Shown: positions 44,097-52,989 of the stretch, one piece after another
How positions within the stretch are numbered: the stretch's first letter is position 1
Layout of the letters: each line of letters starts with the position of its first letter
Notes under the pieces: model-generated
Databases searched by the model: none
Seen by the model: only the letters and a program-made list of their open reading frames with translations
What the model was told of the DNA's origin: nothing
Made by a program: the position numbers and the translations under genes
From: Pelotomaculum schinkii
GTDB lineage: Bacteria; Bacillota; Desulfotomaculia; Desulfotomaculales; Pelotomaculaceae
Length of the DNA: 64,000 bases
Direction: 5' to 3'
Assembly (NCBI RefSeq): GCF_004369205.1
Contig: NZ_QFGA01000004.1
Span: forward strand, 124,001-188,000

Positions 44097-44270
44097 CTAA
44101 GTGTCGGCGCCTTCGGCAGCCCACGCCTCAAATAAAAAATGCCATAAACATTTGGACGGGTCTTCCGCTTGGAAATGGAGCGTGACTTTGTGATCATCGA
44201 TGAGCATTTGGGCGGTGCCGGCTTTGGGGTCATATGAAACCTTTGTCGTTGGAAGTTGCATATCATGCAT
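44097..44270 (-). CDS. Small protein, 57 residues, next to the recombinase fragment
   Basis: An ATG at 44270 follows a perfect GGAGGT with eight-base spacing. The product starts 'MHDMQLPTTKVSYDPKAGTA', continues 'QMLIDDHKVTLHFQAEDPSK' and ends 'CLWHFLFEAWAAEGADT'. A different frame over the same bases is longer but reads like noise. It looks like a compact beta-hairpin followed by a helix. Small genes of this kind are often found beside serine recombinases of mobile elements; that association is from memory and unproven here. The function is unknown. Confidence 0.55.
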   Translation of the reverse strand: MHDMQLPTTKVSYDPKAGTAQMLIDDHKVTLHFQAEDPSKCLWHFLFEAWAAEGADT

Positions 44271-44543
44271 GGACAGTTACCTCCTGTGTTTTTAGATATA
44301 TAAAAAACCGCCTGACGGCGGCTGAGTTTCAGTATTTAAGCGGATTGATTCGCTTTTGGTATTATGTGTTTTGAATGCCATGCAGTTGGGAGCGTGAATG
44401 AGTTACACCTAAAAAGTGAAATACAGAATATAATCTTTGGGAAGCAACGAGCGATCTTTACTTTAATTTAATTGCTTCACAGATTTACCCTTACCCTTGC
44501 GTCGTAATATGGTTTTGCCGTTTTGGGTTGGGTGTCTGCTATG

Positions 44544-44572
44544 TTTACTCTCATGCCCATTTTGGATATAAT
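44544..44572 (+). promoter_or_regulatory. Promoter of the abiE operon
   Basis: TTTACT (44544-44549), a 17-base spacer and TATAAT (44567-44572), 28 bases ahead of the antitoxin start. AbiEi-type antitoxins repress their own promoter; the operator is not obvious. Confidence 0.65.
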
Positions 44573-44599
44573 AAGGGCGTGAAAGTAAGGTGATTTTTA

Positions 44600-45193
44600 A
44601 TGAGTAAATTTGAAATCCTCGATTGTCTTTTGCAAGAGAATAATGGCTTTTTGAAAACTTCCGATGCTACCAAAGCAGGAATCTCAAGAACGTATCTGGG
44701 TGAATATGTTCGTGACAGGGGTCTCGCCCGTGTCACTCAAGGCTTGTATATGGCACAGGATGCATGGGATGACGGGATGTATGTCATCCAGGTGCGCTAT
44801 CCTGAAGCGATCTTTTCTCACGAAACCGCCTTGTACTTGCTAAAACTCGCAAACCGCGAACCGCTCCAATATACCGTGACGCTAAAGACCGGAGCAAATT
44901 CGGCAGGACTGACGAAACAAGGTATAAAGGTCTATAAGGTCAAGGATACCCTCTTTGAAAAAGGCATTACGGAAGCTCAATCCCCTGCGGGGCATACGTT
45001 GAGAGTTTATAACCCTGAACGGACGATCTGCGATTTATTCCGCAGCAGGAGGAATATCGAAATTCAGGATTTGCAAACGGCAGTCAAGGAATATGTGCGC
45101 CTTAAGAATAAAAATATCCCTTTGCTGATGCGTTACGCAAAGTCTTTTTCTGTTGAAAAAACTGTCAGGCAGTATTTGGGGGTGCTTCTGTAA
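44600..45193 (+). CDS. abiEi: AbiEi-family antitoxin (type IV TA)
   Basis: 197 residues. An N-terminal winged helix ('NGFLKTSDATKAGISRTYLGEYVRDRGLARVTQGLYMAQD') is followed by the C-terminal antitoxin domain ('RTICDLFRSRRNIEIQDLQTAVKEYV'), the two-domain plan of AbiEi. The N-terminal domain binds the operator; the C-terminal one counters the toxin. It overlaps the toxin gene by one base (TAATG). It probably stabilises the island or aborts phage infection. Confidence 0.9.
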   Translation: MSKFEILDCLLQENNGFLKTSDATKAGISRTYLGEYVRDRGLARVTQGLYMAQDAWDDGMYVIQVRYPEAIFSHETALYLLKLANREPLQYTVTLKTGANSAGLTKQGIKVYKVKDTLFEKGITEAQSPAGHTLRVYNPERTICDLFRSRRNIEIQDLQTAVKEYVRLKNKNIPLLMRYAKSFSVEKTVRQYLGVLL

Positions 45194-46035
45194 TGCTTCG
45201 TACTTTAACGCAATTGAAAGCCTTGGTACGCAACATGTCAAAAGGTGATAGCACAAAAGCGCAGATAATTATCCGCAATTACGTTATGGAGCGTTTCCTT
45301 GAACGGTTGTCACTGTCTCCATACAGAAACAATCTCATATTGAAGGGCGGCACTTTGGTTGCCGCCATGGTCGGGCTGGACAACCGCTCGACATTGGATA
45401 TTGACGCAACGATCAAAGACTTGCCTTTATCTGTTGAAAGCGCCAGGAAAATCGTTGAGGAAATTACTGCCGTTGAAATAGAAGATGGGATGTCATTCGA
45501 GATAAAAAGCGTTGCAACGATTATGGATGAGTTGGACTATCCCGGAATTCGGGTCATGCTGGACACCATGCTTGAAAAGATGCATACACCCCTAAAAATC
45601 GATTTCTCCACGGGAGACATGATAACACCAGGTGAAGTATCTTACTCATTCAGATTGTTATTCGAAGATCGCTCCATATCCATACTGGCCTATAACCTGG
45701 AAACGGTCCTGGCCGAGAAGATTGAAACCCTTCTCTCCCGCGGAACAGCCAATACCCGTATGCGGGATTTTTATGATATTTTTGCCCTCGAAACCACACA
45801 GTCTCACAACATCGACAAAGATGTGCTACGTGCGGCATTTACTAACACTAGTGAAAAAAGAGGTTCTTTGGCCGTCGTCAGTAACATGGATTTGATTCTG
45901 GATGAAATTGAGAGCAGCCCTGATATAGCGGCTCTATGGAAAAGCTATCAGCGCAAATTTGATTATGCTACCGATATCGGTTGGGAAGATGTGATACAGG
46001 CGGTCAGGGGACTGTGTAATGCCGTTAAACCATAG
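45193..46035 (+). CDS. abiEii: AbiEii-family nucleotidyltransferase toxin
   Basis: 280 residues. The nucleotidyltransferase core is complete: 'NLILKGGTLVAAM' (GG motif), 'RSTLDIDATIKD' (metal-binding Asp-x-Asp), 'MDELDYPGIRVMLD' and 'IDFSTGD', then 'LETVLAEKIETLLSRGTANTRMRDFYDIFAL', the Lys and Asp signature of AbiEii. The toxin acts in the cytoplasm and is thought to modify RNA with nucleotides. It is coupled to the antitoxin by TAATG and looks intact. Confidence 0.92.
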   Translation: MLRTLTQLKALVRNMSKGDSTKAQIIIRNYVMERFLERLSLSPYRNNLILKGGTLVAAMVGLDNRSTLDIDATIKDLPLSVESARKIVEEITAVEIEDGMSFEIKSVATIMDELDYPGIRVMLDTMLEKMHTPLKIDFSTGDMITPGEVSYSFRLLFEDRSISILAYNLETVLAEKIETLLSRGTANTRMRDFYDIFALETTQSHNIDKDVLRAAFTNTSEKRGSLAVVSNMDLILDEIESSPDIAALWKSYQRKFDYATDIGWEDVIQAVRGLCNAVKP

Positions 46036-46289
46036 AATATAGTAGAAAGTAGTACTGCTAAAGGATACGTTATATCTGCTATAACAAAACAAGGCATAAA
46101 TTATGTGGACTCCCACATCATAAGTCCTTCTGGCTCAGGATTGATCATCCACGGCGTATTTTTAATGTAAATACTGCCTCTTTGATTGCCTTAATCCCTT
46201 GATTTACTGACTTTTTCAAAAAATGCTATAGTACCACTCGCACCATTGAAAAGACCGTTGACATAATCGACGGTCTTTTCGACGGTTTT

Positions 46290-46778
46290 CTATTTTTTGG
46301 TGAACTCTTGCGCGAGCGCACACCCCCATTTTTTCGGCAACAGTGAATATATCCAGCAGCCGAGGCAAAACCCTAAAAAAGACTCCAATGCGGCGCATAT
46401 CAATAAAATGCCTAAAACGGCACTACCTGCGTACAGGAGATTGGCTGAATATAGAATAGCTGTAAGCACCGAGAAAATCACACCGATTCGCGCCGCAAAC
46501 ACTTTAGGCCCGCTGTCAACCAATTTTTGAGGGAGTTTTAAACCGGAGACGGTCCCCCTTGCCAGTGTTGCCAGCGGACTGTATTTGGGCTTGAGAAACT
46601 CTCTAATAATAAAATCCAGCGCCAGAATCACGGAGATAATAGCGGCTGCCCGCGTCGAGACCAGTAATGCTGCCAATAAAGCCGACCCGGCAATGACAAA
46701 TACGAAACCGGCGGCCACGCGAACTGTTGTATTGTCGCGCTGTTCGCCTGAAACAGGACATGAAAAACTGATCGCCAT
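46290..46778 (-). CDS. DUF4395 membrane protein
   Basis: 162 residues. The family pattern 'CPVSGEQRDNTTVRVAAGFV' starts it. Four hydrophobic segments follow, with the central cytoplasmic loop 'FIIREFLKPKYSPLATLARGTVSGL'. The C-terminal 'ESFLGFCLGCWIYSLL' contains two Cys in Cys-x-x-Gly/Cys spacing. DUF4395 proteins often occur with thioredoxins or sulfur-handling genes; the function is unknown. GGAGGT precedes the ATG. Upstream there is a strong promoter with a palindrome. Confidence 0.85.
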   Translation of the reverse strand: MAISFSCPVSGEQRDNTTVRVAAGFVFVIAGSALLAALLVSTRAAAIISVILALDFIIREFLKPKYSPLATLARGTVSGLKLPQKLVDSGPKVFAARIGVIFSVLTAILYSANLLYAGSAVLGILLICAALESFLGFCLGCWIYSLLPKKWGCALAQEFTKK

Positions 46779-46795
46779 ATATACCTCCTCGTAAA

Positions 46796-46855
46796 ATACA
46801 TATAATACCTATATGTTATATGTATTATATTACATTAATTTCCAGATCTTGTCAA
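46796..46855 (-). promoter_or_regulatory. Promoter and 10-bp palindromic operator of the DUF4395 gene
   Basis: On the minus strand TTGACA (46855-46850), a 17-base spacer and TAATAT form a promoter. Just downstream ATACATATAA (46796-46805) is exactly inverted at 46816-46825 with a 10-base gap, a good operator position for a dimeric repressor. No repressor gene is next to it. Confidence 0.65.
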
Positions 46856-46861
46856 GGGACC

Positions 46862-47063
46862 TTTGCGGATTTTGCGATCTTTCTTGCATGGAAATTAAAG
46901 CTTGATGATGAAAATCCGATCCGCGATATTGCCGGTCTACTTGAATCGTGCGGAATAAAAGTGTTAACGCTATTGAAGAAGATAAAATCACCATGAGCCG
47001 TGGAGCAGAAATTCTTAGGCAGGATCTGGAATCAATGCGGAATATGATTTCTTCATGGGTGTG
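46862..47063 (+). pseudogene. Remnant of an ImmA/IrrE (COG2856)-like regulator-protease
   Basis: One frame reads 'FADFAIFLAWKLKLDDENPI' and 'RDIAGLLESCGIKVLTLLKK' (46862-46981); a second continues 'MSRGAEILRQDLESMRNMIS' to 47063. The phrase pattern (Pro-Ile-x-Asp-Ile-x-x-Leu-Leu-Glu-x-x-Gly-Ile-Lys-Val) resembles ImmA/IrrE proteins, which cleave phage or ICE repressors. Catalytic HExxH is not visible. It is weak evidence for a lost prophage- or ICE-type regulatory module. Confidence 0.35.
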
Positions 47064-47080
47064 AATAAATGGGGAGAAAA

Positions 47081-47377
47081 ATGGATGCGACAATCCTGGT
47101 GTTCCACATACCGCCAGCGCGGCGGCAGAAAATGGAATGATTTCCTGCTTGCACAGAAATCACCCCAGGCCCCCCCGCTGCATAGGGTGCAGTAAAAACT
47201 CCGGGGGGTGAGCCATTGAAGCTTTTCTTGCTGACACTGGCAGCGCTGTTGCTGGCAGGGGCTTACTACTTGAGCAAACTGGGCGAGCGTTACCGTAAAT
47301 CCGGTAATGAAGCAGTCAGGCTCATAATTGTGATGAAGGACCAGGAGCCGTGGGCGGAGGGCTTTATGCGCAAACTC
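47081..47377 (+). repeat. 297-bp duplication, left copy
   Basis: It matches 53970-54266 with about a dozen substitutions and no length change. It covers a 19-codon ORF, a leader and the first 54 codons of the glycosyltransferase-like gene at 54105. The sharp common edges suggest a duplication event when the 47.4-54.0 kb segment was acquired. Confidence 0.85.
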
Positions 47378-47386
47378 TGCCGTTAA
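47216..47386 (+). pseudogene. 5' fragment of the glycosyltransferase-like gene
   Basis: It encodes 'LKLFLLTLAALLLAGAYYLS' and continues to 'DQEPWAEGFMRKLCR', then stops. It is the duplicated N-terminal membrane anchor of the gene at 54105. After residue 54 the sequence departs from the parent. It is not functional. Confidence 0.85.
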
Positions 47387-47664
47387 ACCCTTTGGTTTTA
47401 GGCGATTTTTGTAGTTTGTTTTGTGGCAGCCCCATAAATTCATGGTCCCGTTAACATGGTTTTTCCGGTTTTTAATCCAAATTGTTGTTTATATGATAAA
47501 ATTATACAAATGTTTCGGTTGCATTTTAGTTAGTAGATGCTAACATATAAGTGACCAACTGATTGAAAGATTAATAACCGGTTTTTTATTGAACTAGGAG
47601 GGTGTTGCAAAACTCCGTAATATTGACTTAATGGGACCATAAAATCCATTAAATAATAGGCAAA

Positions 47665-48382
47665 AACCCCTGTTTCATTGGGATCGGAGTTCTGATTTCA
47701 TCAAGAAGCTGGTATGGCTTTTCATCCATGCAGATGACCGGATACAGTCTACAATATTGTTTCTGATACAGATCTAAAACGTCTTCCATGCAAGCAACGA
47801 AGGCAGCGTTCTGTTCGGGCGGAATGCACCAACATTTACGGAGGTGAGGCTTGAGTTCGTTTTTTTAAAAGCCGTCCCACGGCTACATGGGAGATGCTGT
47901 CAATGTAGTGCAGTCCGACCGCCTTATCGGCCAATAATCTCAATGTCCATCTGGACCACCCCGGTGGTGGAGCGCTGCAGCTGAGCGCAATAATCTTTGC
48001 TTCCACTTCTCCGGTAAGCTTGGGTTCAACCGGAGGCGTCTTGCGTTTCTTTCTGTCGAGTGCAACCTGAAGCCCGTGCTCTGAATACTGCTGCCGTTGG
48101 TATGTACTGTCCGCGGGTGGACATGAAAGAGTTCTGCAATCTCGGCTTCGCTCTTTTTGCCACTTTCACTGTTCTCATCGGCGGCCAGCAGCACATTGGC
48201 GTGCATGATAGATTTGGCTGAAGCTGTGCCTTTGGAGATAATCTTTAAAAGTGTTTTACGTTCGCTCTCAGAAAGACGTACATGGTTTCTTACTTTTGGC
48301 AAGGCATACCCCTCCCCTCTGGGAAGAGTATATCATGGAAATCAGTTCTTATGTAGTTTTAGTATTAACAAACTACTAGTTT
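47665..48382 (-). pseudogene. IS630-family transposase, degraded copy
   Basis: On the minus strand the start 'MPKVRNHVRLSESERKTLLKIISKGTASAKS' at 48302 matches the better copy at 49633. Frameshifts follow after 'LFHVHPRTVHT', and further pieces in other frames reach the 'MDEKPYQLLDE' region near 47700. The 3' third with the last catalytic Glu is gone. The outer repeat (ACTAGTAGTTTG on the minus strand) ends at 48382. The A7 run of the frameshift site is kept (47861-47867). Confidence 0.75.
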
Positions 48383-48780
48383 GCCCGGTACCTGCAAACA
48401 TTGGACAAAATGGTTGCTTTCCCAAATCGGCTTTTAAAATTGATTTGGAGGCTAAAACCTGTCAGTGTCCTGTCGGTAAATTGGCAGTTGAAATAATCTA
48501 TGACAAGAAAACAAATCGGCTGAAAGTATTTGTCTTTTCCCAGGAAGAATGTCAAAACTGGCCTTTGTTAAGCCAGTGTACCAAAAGCAAAAAAGGCAGA
48601 CGCACCGTTACGGTGAATCAGTATGAGCGTTATCTGCAGGAAGCACGGGTCTTTCAGCAAACTGAAGAATTTAAGCAAGAATATCCCGAGCGCTGCAAGA
48701 TCGAAAACAAGCAGGCAGAGATGGTGCATCACGGTCTTCACCAAGCCCATTCAATTTTTAAAATTCACCATAGGCAGTGA
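48383..48780 (+). pseudogene. IS1182-family transposase, C-terminal fragment
   Basis: It reads 'VCPVPANIGQNGCFPKSAFKIDLEAKTCQCPVGKLAVEI', then 'KGRRTVTVNQYERYLQEARVFQQTEEFKQEYPERCKIENKQAEMVHHG', the typical C-terminal half of IS1182/DDE_Tnp_1_6 transposases including the late catalytic Glu region. The N-terminal DDE part is absent. There is no start codon at the break. Confidence 0.75.
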
Positions 48781-48825
48781 GCTTAAAAAAACAGGTTTTA
48801 TGCAACACCCTCCTAGAAAGCTGTC

Positions 48826-49418
48826 GGTGAAGTCCGTTCTCATATAGGTGGAGTGGTAAAGGAAAACCTGGAGATGAACCTTCAGAAGCCTTTGAATTGT
48901 CATTTGATTTAGAAAATAATAGTTATAAAACAGAAAAAATAGTAGATCCTCAAAAACTAGAAAAGATAAATTCCGAATCTACTAAGGCAACTGAAATGAA
49001 ATCTCAATCAGCTAGAGCTAGTTCATCAGTCGGGTTAACACTAAAAACTTCTGATCCTATAGGTATTGTTGTTTGTGAGACTTGGCAATGCATGTATTAC
49101 GATTATAATGGGACAAGCATAAGTAACGTTTCTCGTAATGGAGATGACTGGGCCGCCAATCCTACAAGTGCAGGTACTCATTGGTATAAGTATGGACTTA
49201 CTTGGGGGCCGCTTGAAGTATATAGTTGGTATGCGAGGTCTAATTCAAAAGGCGAGTACTATAACTATGACTTTGGAAATAAAAATGAAATAACTGAGGT
49301 TACACACGACATAACATTAAAAGCGTATTATGATGGATCTTGTGAATGGTTTTGGGTATGGGAATATTCTGGTGAAGCTTGGCAGTTGCTTAGACTAAGT
49401 GTTGTGCCATGGCAATAG
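48826..49418 (+). pseudogene. 5'-truncated secreted-type protein of unknown function
   Basis: The frame is open from the IS1182 edge (48826) to 49418, about 197 residues, with the first possible start a TTG at 48897. Acidic-basic sequence ('DEPSEAFELSFDLENNSYKTEKI') is followed by an aromatic-rich C-terminal domain with many Trp and Tyr ('WQCMYYDYNG', 'GTHWYKYGLTWGPLEVYSWYAR', 'CEWFWVWEY'). It looks like an extracellular beta-sandwich domain. The signal peptide would have been lost with the 5' end. The region is AT-rich compared with the core. Confidence 0.5.
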
Positions 49419-49502
49419 TGATCATTATGTGCATTACAGCAAAACTAGTATATTATCAACATTAAAACGATAATATAAATTGTTTTCATGGTATACTCTT
49501 CT

Positions 49503-49602
49503 CAGGGCCTCGTCAAAGTCACTTTTTAACACAATATATAGTATTTCTATAGACAATGGACATCTATATATCGTAAAAAAGTTTGACTTTGACGGGGCCC
49601 TG
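49503..49602. mobile_element. 100-bp MITE inserted in the IS630 promoter region
   Basis: The ends CAGGGCCTCGTCAAAGTCA and TGACTTTGACGGGGCCCTG are inverted with one mismatch over 19 bp. ATACTCTTC lies before and ATACTCTCC after it, a near-perfect 8-9 bp target duplication. The other IS630 copy has the uninterrupted sequence here. It has no coding capacity. Confidence 0.8.
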
Positions 49603-49632
49603 ATACTCTCCCTAGAGGGGAAGTGATATGCC

Positions 49633-50773
49633 TTGCCGAAAGTGAGATACCATGTCCGTCTTCCTGAGAGTGAACGGAAAACCTTGCTCAAGATGGTTTC
49701 CAAAGGTTCCGCCTCAGCAAAATCCATCATGCACGCCAATGTGCTGTTGGCTGCTGATGAGAACAGTGAGGGCGGTAGAAAGAGCGAAGCCGAGATAGCA
49801 CAACTCTTTCATGTTCACCCCCAGACTGTTCACACCATTCGGCAAATGTATTCTGAAAAAGGGCTACAGGCTGCGCTCAGCAGAAAGAAGCGGGAGACAC
49901 CGCCCGTTGCACCCAAGATTACCGGCGAGATAGAGGCCAAGATCATTGCGCTCAGTTGCAGATCTCTGCCACCGGGACGATCCAGATGGTCATTAAGGCT
50001 GCTGGCAGATAAGGCGTTTGAACTACACTACATTGACAGTATCTCCTATGAGGCCGTGGGACGGCTTTTAAAAAAACGAACTAAAACCTCATCTTCGTAA
50101 GTGTTGGTGCATTCCGCCTGAACACAACGCCGCCTTCGTCGCCTGTATGGAAGACATTCTGGACTTGTACCAGAAGCAATATTGTAGACTATATCCGGGC
50201 ATCTGCATGGACGAAAAACCTTACCAGCTTCTTGATGAAACCAGGGGCCCGATCCCGATGAAGCCCGGGAAGGCGGAACGCCGGGACGGAGAATATGTCA
50301 GAAACGGAACCTGCAGCATCTTTGTCTTCACAGAACCACTGGCCGGTTGGAGGCACGTGGCAGCCTGTGAAAGAAGAACTCGGGTTGACTGGGCAAATCA
50401 AGTCCGGGAACTGCTTGAGGTTTATTATCCAAAAGCACATAAGATCCGATTAGTGATGGATAACCTGAACACTCATACTCTGGCATCGCTCTACGAAGCA
50501 TTTACGCCGGATATGGCCAGAAGCCTGGCCAACCGTTTGGAAATCCACTATACACCCAAGCACGGAAGTTGGCTCAACATAGCCGAAATCGAACTGAGCG
50601 TAATGACCAAACAGTGCCTGGAACGCCGGATTTCTTCAATCAATTCCCTCAGCCTTGAACTGGCGGAATGGGAAACTACAAGAAATAGAAACCAAAAAGC
50701 TGTTGACTGGCAGTTCACGACCGATGATGCAAGAATCAAGCTAAAGCGGCTTTATCCACAGTTTAAGAGTTGA
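49633..50773 (+). CDS. IS630-family transposase, two frames joined at an A7 run
   Basis: The N-terminal frame (TTG 49633 to 50100) has the HTH ('KSEAEIAQLFHVHPQTVHTIRQMYSEKGLQAALSRKKR'). The second frame continues 'NELKPHLRKCWCIPPEHNAAF' and holds the DDE triad: Asp in 'GICMDEKPYQLL', Asp in 'RLVMDNLNTHT' and Glu in 'SWLNIAEIELSVM'. The frames meet at CTTTTAAAAAAACGA. Loss of one A in the transcript, or a +1 shift, joins them. The same A7 run is kept in the diverged copy, supporting a programmed event rather than decay. Confidence 0.75.
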
Positions 50774-50828
50774 CACTGTACTAGTAAAGTTGTATTTAAT
50801 TTATAATAAAGATGGTGTAATTAGTAGT

Positions 50829-51158
50829 ATGAATTTATTGATTCTTATCATATTATTTTTGGGCATTGTTTTGTTTTTAATGATATTTTTTTTAATGATA
50901 AAAACATCTTTCCCTAACTGCTTTAATGGTTTAAGGTTAGACACGGATTTACTTATAAAAGAAATTAAAAAAAAGTTGACATTCTTCATAATCATAACTT
51001 TTTTATTTTTTTTATGGAGTTTATGTATTTCCACGGGAATAATTTTTTTCTACTTGTACCCATTAGTTCAAACGTGGTTTTACGACAATCTGCTATTAAC
51101 TTGCCTCTTTATCATAGCTCCTTATTCGATTATCTTAATGGTATTAAAGAAAAAATAA
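50829..51158 (+). CDS. Small hydrophobic membrane protein
   Basis: 109 residues from the ATG at 50829; no strong ribosome binding site. Three hydrophobic segments are predicted: 'LLILIILFLGIVLFLMIFFL', 'LTFFIIITFLFFLWSLCIST' and 'LLLTCLFIIAPYSIILMVL', separated by a short basic loop. No family is recognised. Base composition is much more AT-rich than the core genes, which suggests foreign origin. It directly follows the IS630 element. Confidence 0.4.
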   Translation: MNLLILIILFLGIVLFLMIFFLMIKTSFPNCFNGLRLDTDLLIKEIKKKLTFFIIITFLFFLWSLCISTGIIFFYLYPLVQTWFYDNLLLTCLFIIAPYSIILMVLKKK

Positions 51159-51164
51159 GGTTTC

Positions 51165-51420
51165 AACCAAAGGGACGGTTCTTTTGGTTGGATAGACCTT
51201 TATGTCTTTGGAAACAATAGGGACGGTTTTTTAAAGGGTCCAATTGGAAGTTTGCTGAGAAAAAAGGCTCAAATATCAGGTAACACCTGGTTTTGAGCCT
51301 TAATCATCTAACGTTCAAGTTCAAGGGGGCAAAGGTGACCAATTGTTGCCGAGAATCAATCAATAATAATATGCTTAAGATGATTTTAGCCCGGCAATGC
51401 CGGGCTAAAATCCCCCCCAT
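51165..51420. repeat. Cluster of hairpins and GGGACGGTT repeats
   Basis: GGGACGGTTCTTTT (51168) and GGGACGGTTTTTT (51221) belong to the repeat family seen at 33620-33681. They are followed by an inverted repeat AAGGCTCAAA / TTTTGAGCCTT (51266-51303) and a perfect palindrome TTTTAGCCCGGCA / TGCCGGGCTAAAA (51388-51413). The stretch to 51536 has no supported gene and marks a junction of unrelated DNA. Confidence 0.55.
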
Positions 51421-51536
51421 AAATCATACCGCCCACCGCCCCACACACATGGCAGCACCGGACAGCACCTGCACAACCCTCGGCAGGCGAAGCCAACGCG
51501 CGAAGAAGAGGAGCGCCCAGGCGGGTATATGCAGCT

Positions 51537-52439
51537 GTGAGGAATATTACTGTGGAGTCCAGTACGGTAAATATGATTTACACCGTCTCCTTGATACCTT
51601 TTGTATATGTTTTTCTAACGGAGACCCATCAAGAGAATGGCAACTTGGGATTGAGTCGGATGGAGTTCATGCTGTTGAGGAGTTCGTCTTTGCTCGGTAC
51701 TGGATGTTTTTGCAGGTTTACTTCCATAAAACACGCCGTATCTACGATTATTACTTAGTAAATTTTTTAAAGTTAGCCCTTGACAGAGAAAGGAGACAAT
51801 CCTACCCAATTGATTTAAAAGAATATCTAAGCTGGAATGATCAAAAGGTTTTACAATTAATTGAAAAATATAGTATTAATGGTAGTAATATTTGGGCGCA
51901 TAATTTAAACAGGAGACAGCACATTAAAGAAGCATTTGTATCAACCCCTCATCCCGAGGAAAATGAAGATGAGAGAAAAGATGAGTTAGGCAGGATTGCC
52001 TTTGTGATTAGTGAAGCTAGAAAGAAATTTCCCGTAGACAAGGAACCTGATAGGTATTACATAGATCAATCCAAAACATCATCATCAAAATATCTTATTG
52101 AAATACCTAAATTCATTACGGAAACACAAGAAGATGAGGACAATAAGCTTTTTGCTGTTCCTGTCTTTGATAAATTAACAAAAAAAATTAAATCTATACA
52201 GGATTTTTCAAATACCAGTGAAGAATTTATCAGATAAGAAAAAAATAAATGTTTTACGTATTTATGCTGATAAAGATATTATTGTAGACGTTAAAGAGTT
52301 TTGCAATCAAATGTTTGAAGATGGTTATAATAAATACATTGTAGAATTACAGCAATTAAGAAAAGAATTTGAAGAAGCCAAAAATAAACTTGATAACATG
52401 GAATTAGAACGAAAGAAAAGCAAGGATGAAATTAAATAA
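51537..52439 (+). pseudogene. HD-superfamily phosphohydrolase (YwfO/COG1078-like), truncated and frameshifted
   Basis: It begins abruptly at 'CEEYYCGVQYGKYDLHRLLDT', an internal family motif, so the N-terminal half with the His-Asp metal site is missing. 'DGVHAVEEFVFARYWMFLQVYFHKTRRIYDYYL' is the signature after the HD core. The first frame stops at 52237; the next frame continues 'NLSDKKKINVLRIYADKDIIVDVKEF' to 52439, the expected C-terminal domain, so a frameshift lies near 52212. YwfO-type enzymes hydrolyse dNTPs. The fragment cannot be active. It precedes a ywgA-like gene, as in Bacillus. Confidence 0.75.
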
Positions 52440-52451
52440 GGAGGTGATAAC

Positions 52452-52973
52452 GTGGAAGCCAAGACATTTGCAGCCTTTCTGGTGGACTCACTGGGTCAGA
52501 TAAAAGGGAAGAAGGCTTTTCAAAAGTTTGTTTATCTAGCTAAAGCACATGGAATATCTATAAATCATGCTTATAAAATGCATTATTACGGACCATATAG
52601 CGAGACTTTAGCGGAAGAGTTTGATGATATTTACCGTGAAGATGTGGTTGACCTAAAAAAACAAAATGATTATATTTATGTCAAAGGTTCAAAAACCAAA
52701 GAAGCTCTAACCCAGGGACAGGAAGAAATTAAGGATCACCAAGCGCCGCTTGAGCTTCTCTTACAAAGGTTTGGCCACATGACACCTCGCGAACTTGAAA
52801 TTTACTCAACAACACATTTTGTATGGAGAATCCAATTGATATTCAAGAGACCAACAGACAGAAACACTATAATAGAAGAAACCAAGAAAGCAAAATTCCC
52901 GAAATTTAATATCCATGAAATAGAACGTGCCTATGATGATTTAGTAGAATGGGGTTTAATAAATTCCAAATGA
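52452..52973 (+). CDS. YwgA-family (SocA/Panacea-like) protein
   Basis: 173 residues. The GTG start at 52452 follows AAGGAGGTGATAAC. 'GKKAFQKFVYLAKAHGISINHAYKMHYYGPYSETLAEEFDDIY' matches the YwgA family and resembles the GP-containing motif of Panacea/DUF4065 antitoxins. In Bacillus ywgA lies beside ywfO, the HD gene that is broken here. It might neutralise or regulate the HD enzyme; this is an inference. The gene appears intact although its partner is not. A hairpin GCCCGGCTAAGCCGGGC (52990-53006) ends the unit. Confidence 0.7.
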   Translation: MEAKTFAAFLVDSLGQIKGKKAFQKFVYLAKAHGISINHAYKMHYYGPYSETLAEEFDDIYREDVVDLKKQNDYIYVKGSKTKEALTQGQEEIKDHQAPLELLLQRFGHMTPRELEIYSTTHFVWRIQLIFKRPTDRNTIIEETKKAKFPKFNIHEIERAYDDLVEWGLINSK

Positions 52974-52989
52974 TTTTCCTGCTATAAAC

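Larger units (their letters stand above)
47594..48816. mobile_element. IS1182-family remnant carrying an IS630 fragment
   Basis: Inverted repeats CTAGGAGGGTGTTGCAAAAC (47594-47613) and, at the right end, CAACACCCTCCTAG (48803-48816) bound the unit. Only the C-terminal part of its transposase survives on the plus strand. The N-terminal part has been replaced by a truncated IS630-family copy in the opposite direction. Confidence 0.65.
49444..50785 (+). mobile_element. IS630-family insertion sequence
   Basis: The ends ACTAGTATATTATCAAC (49444-49460) and GTTGACACTGTACTAGT (50769-50785) form an imperfect inverted repeat. One transposase in two frames fills it. A 100-bp miniature element has inserted in its promoter region (49503-49602), and a second, decayed IS630 copy sits at 47665-48382 in opposite orientation. 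Confidence 0.75.

Noticed and set aside
44018-44266. 82-codon minus-strand frame
   Set aside because: A different frame over the same bases has a perfect ribosome binding site and a far more protein-like product (44097-44270).
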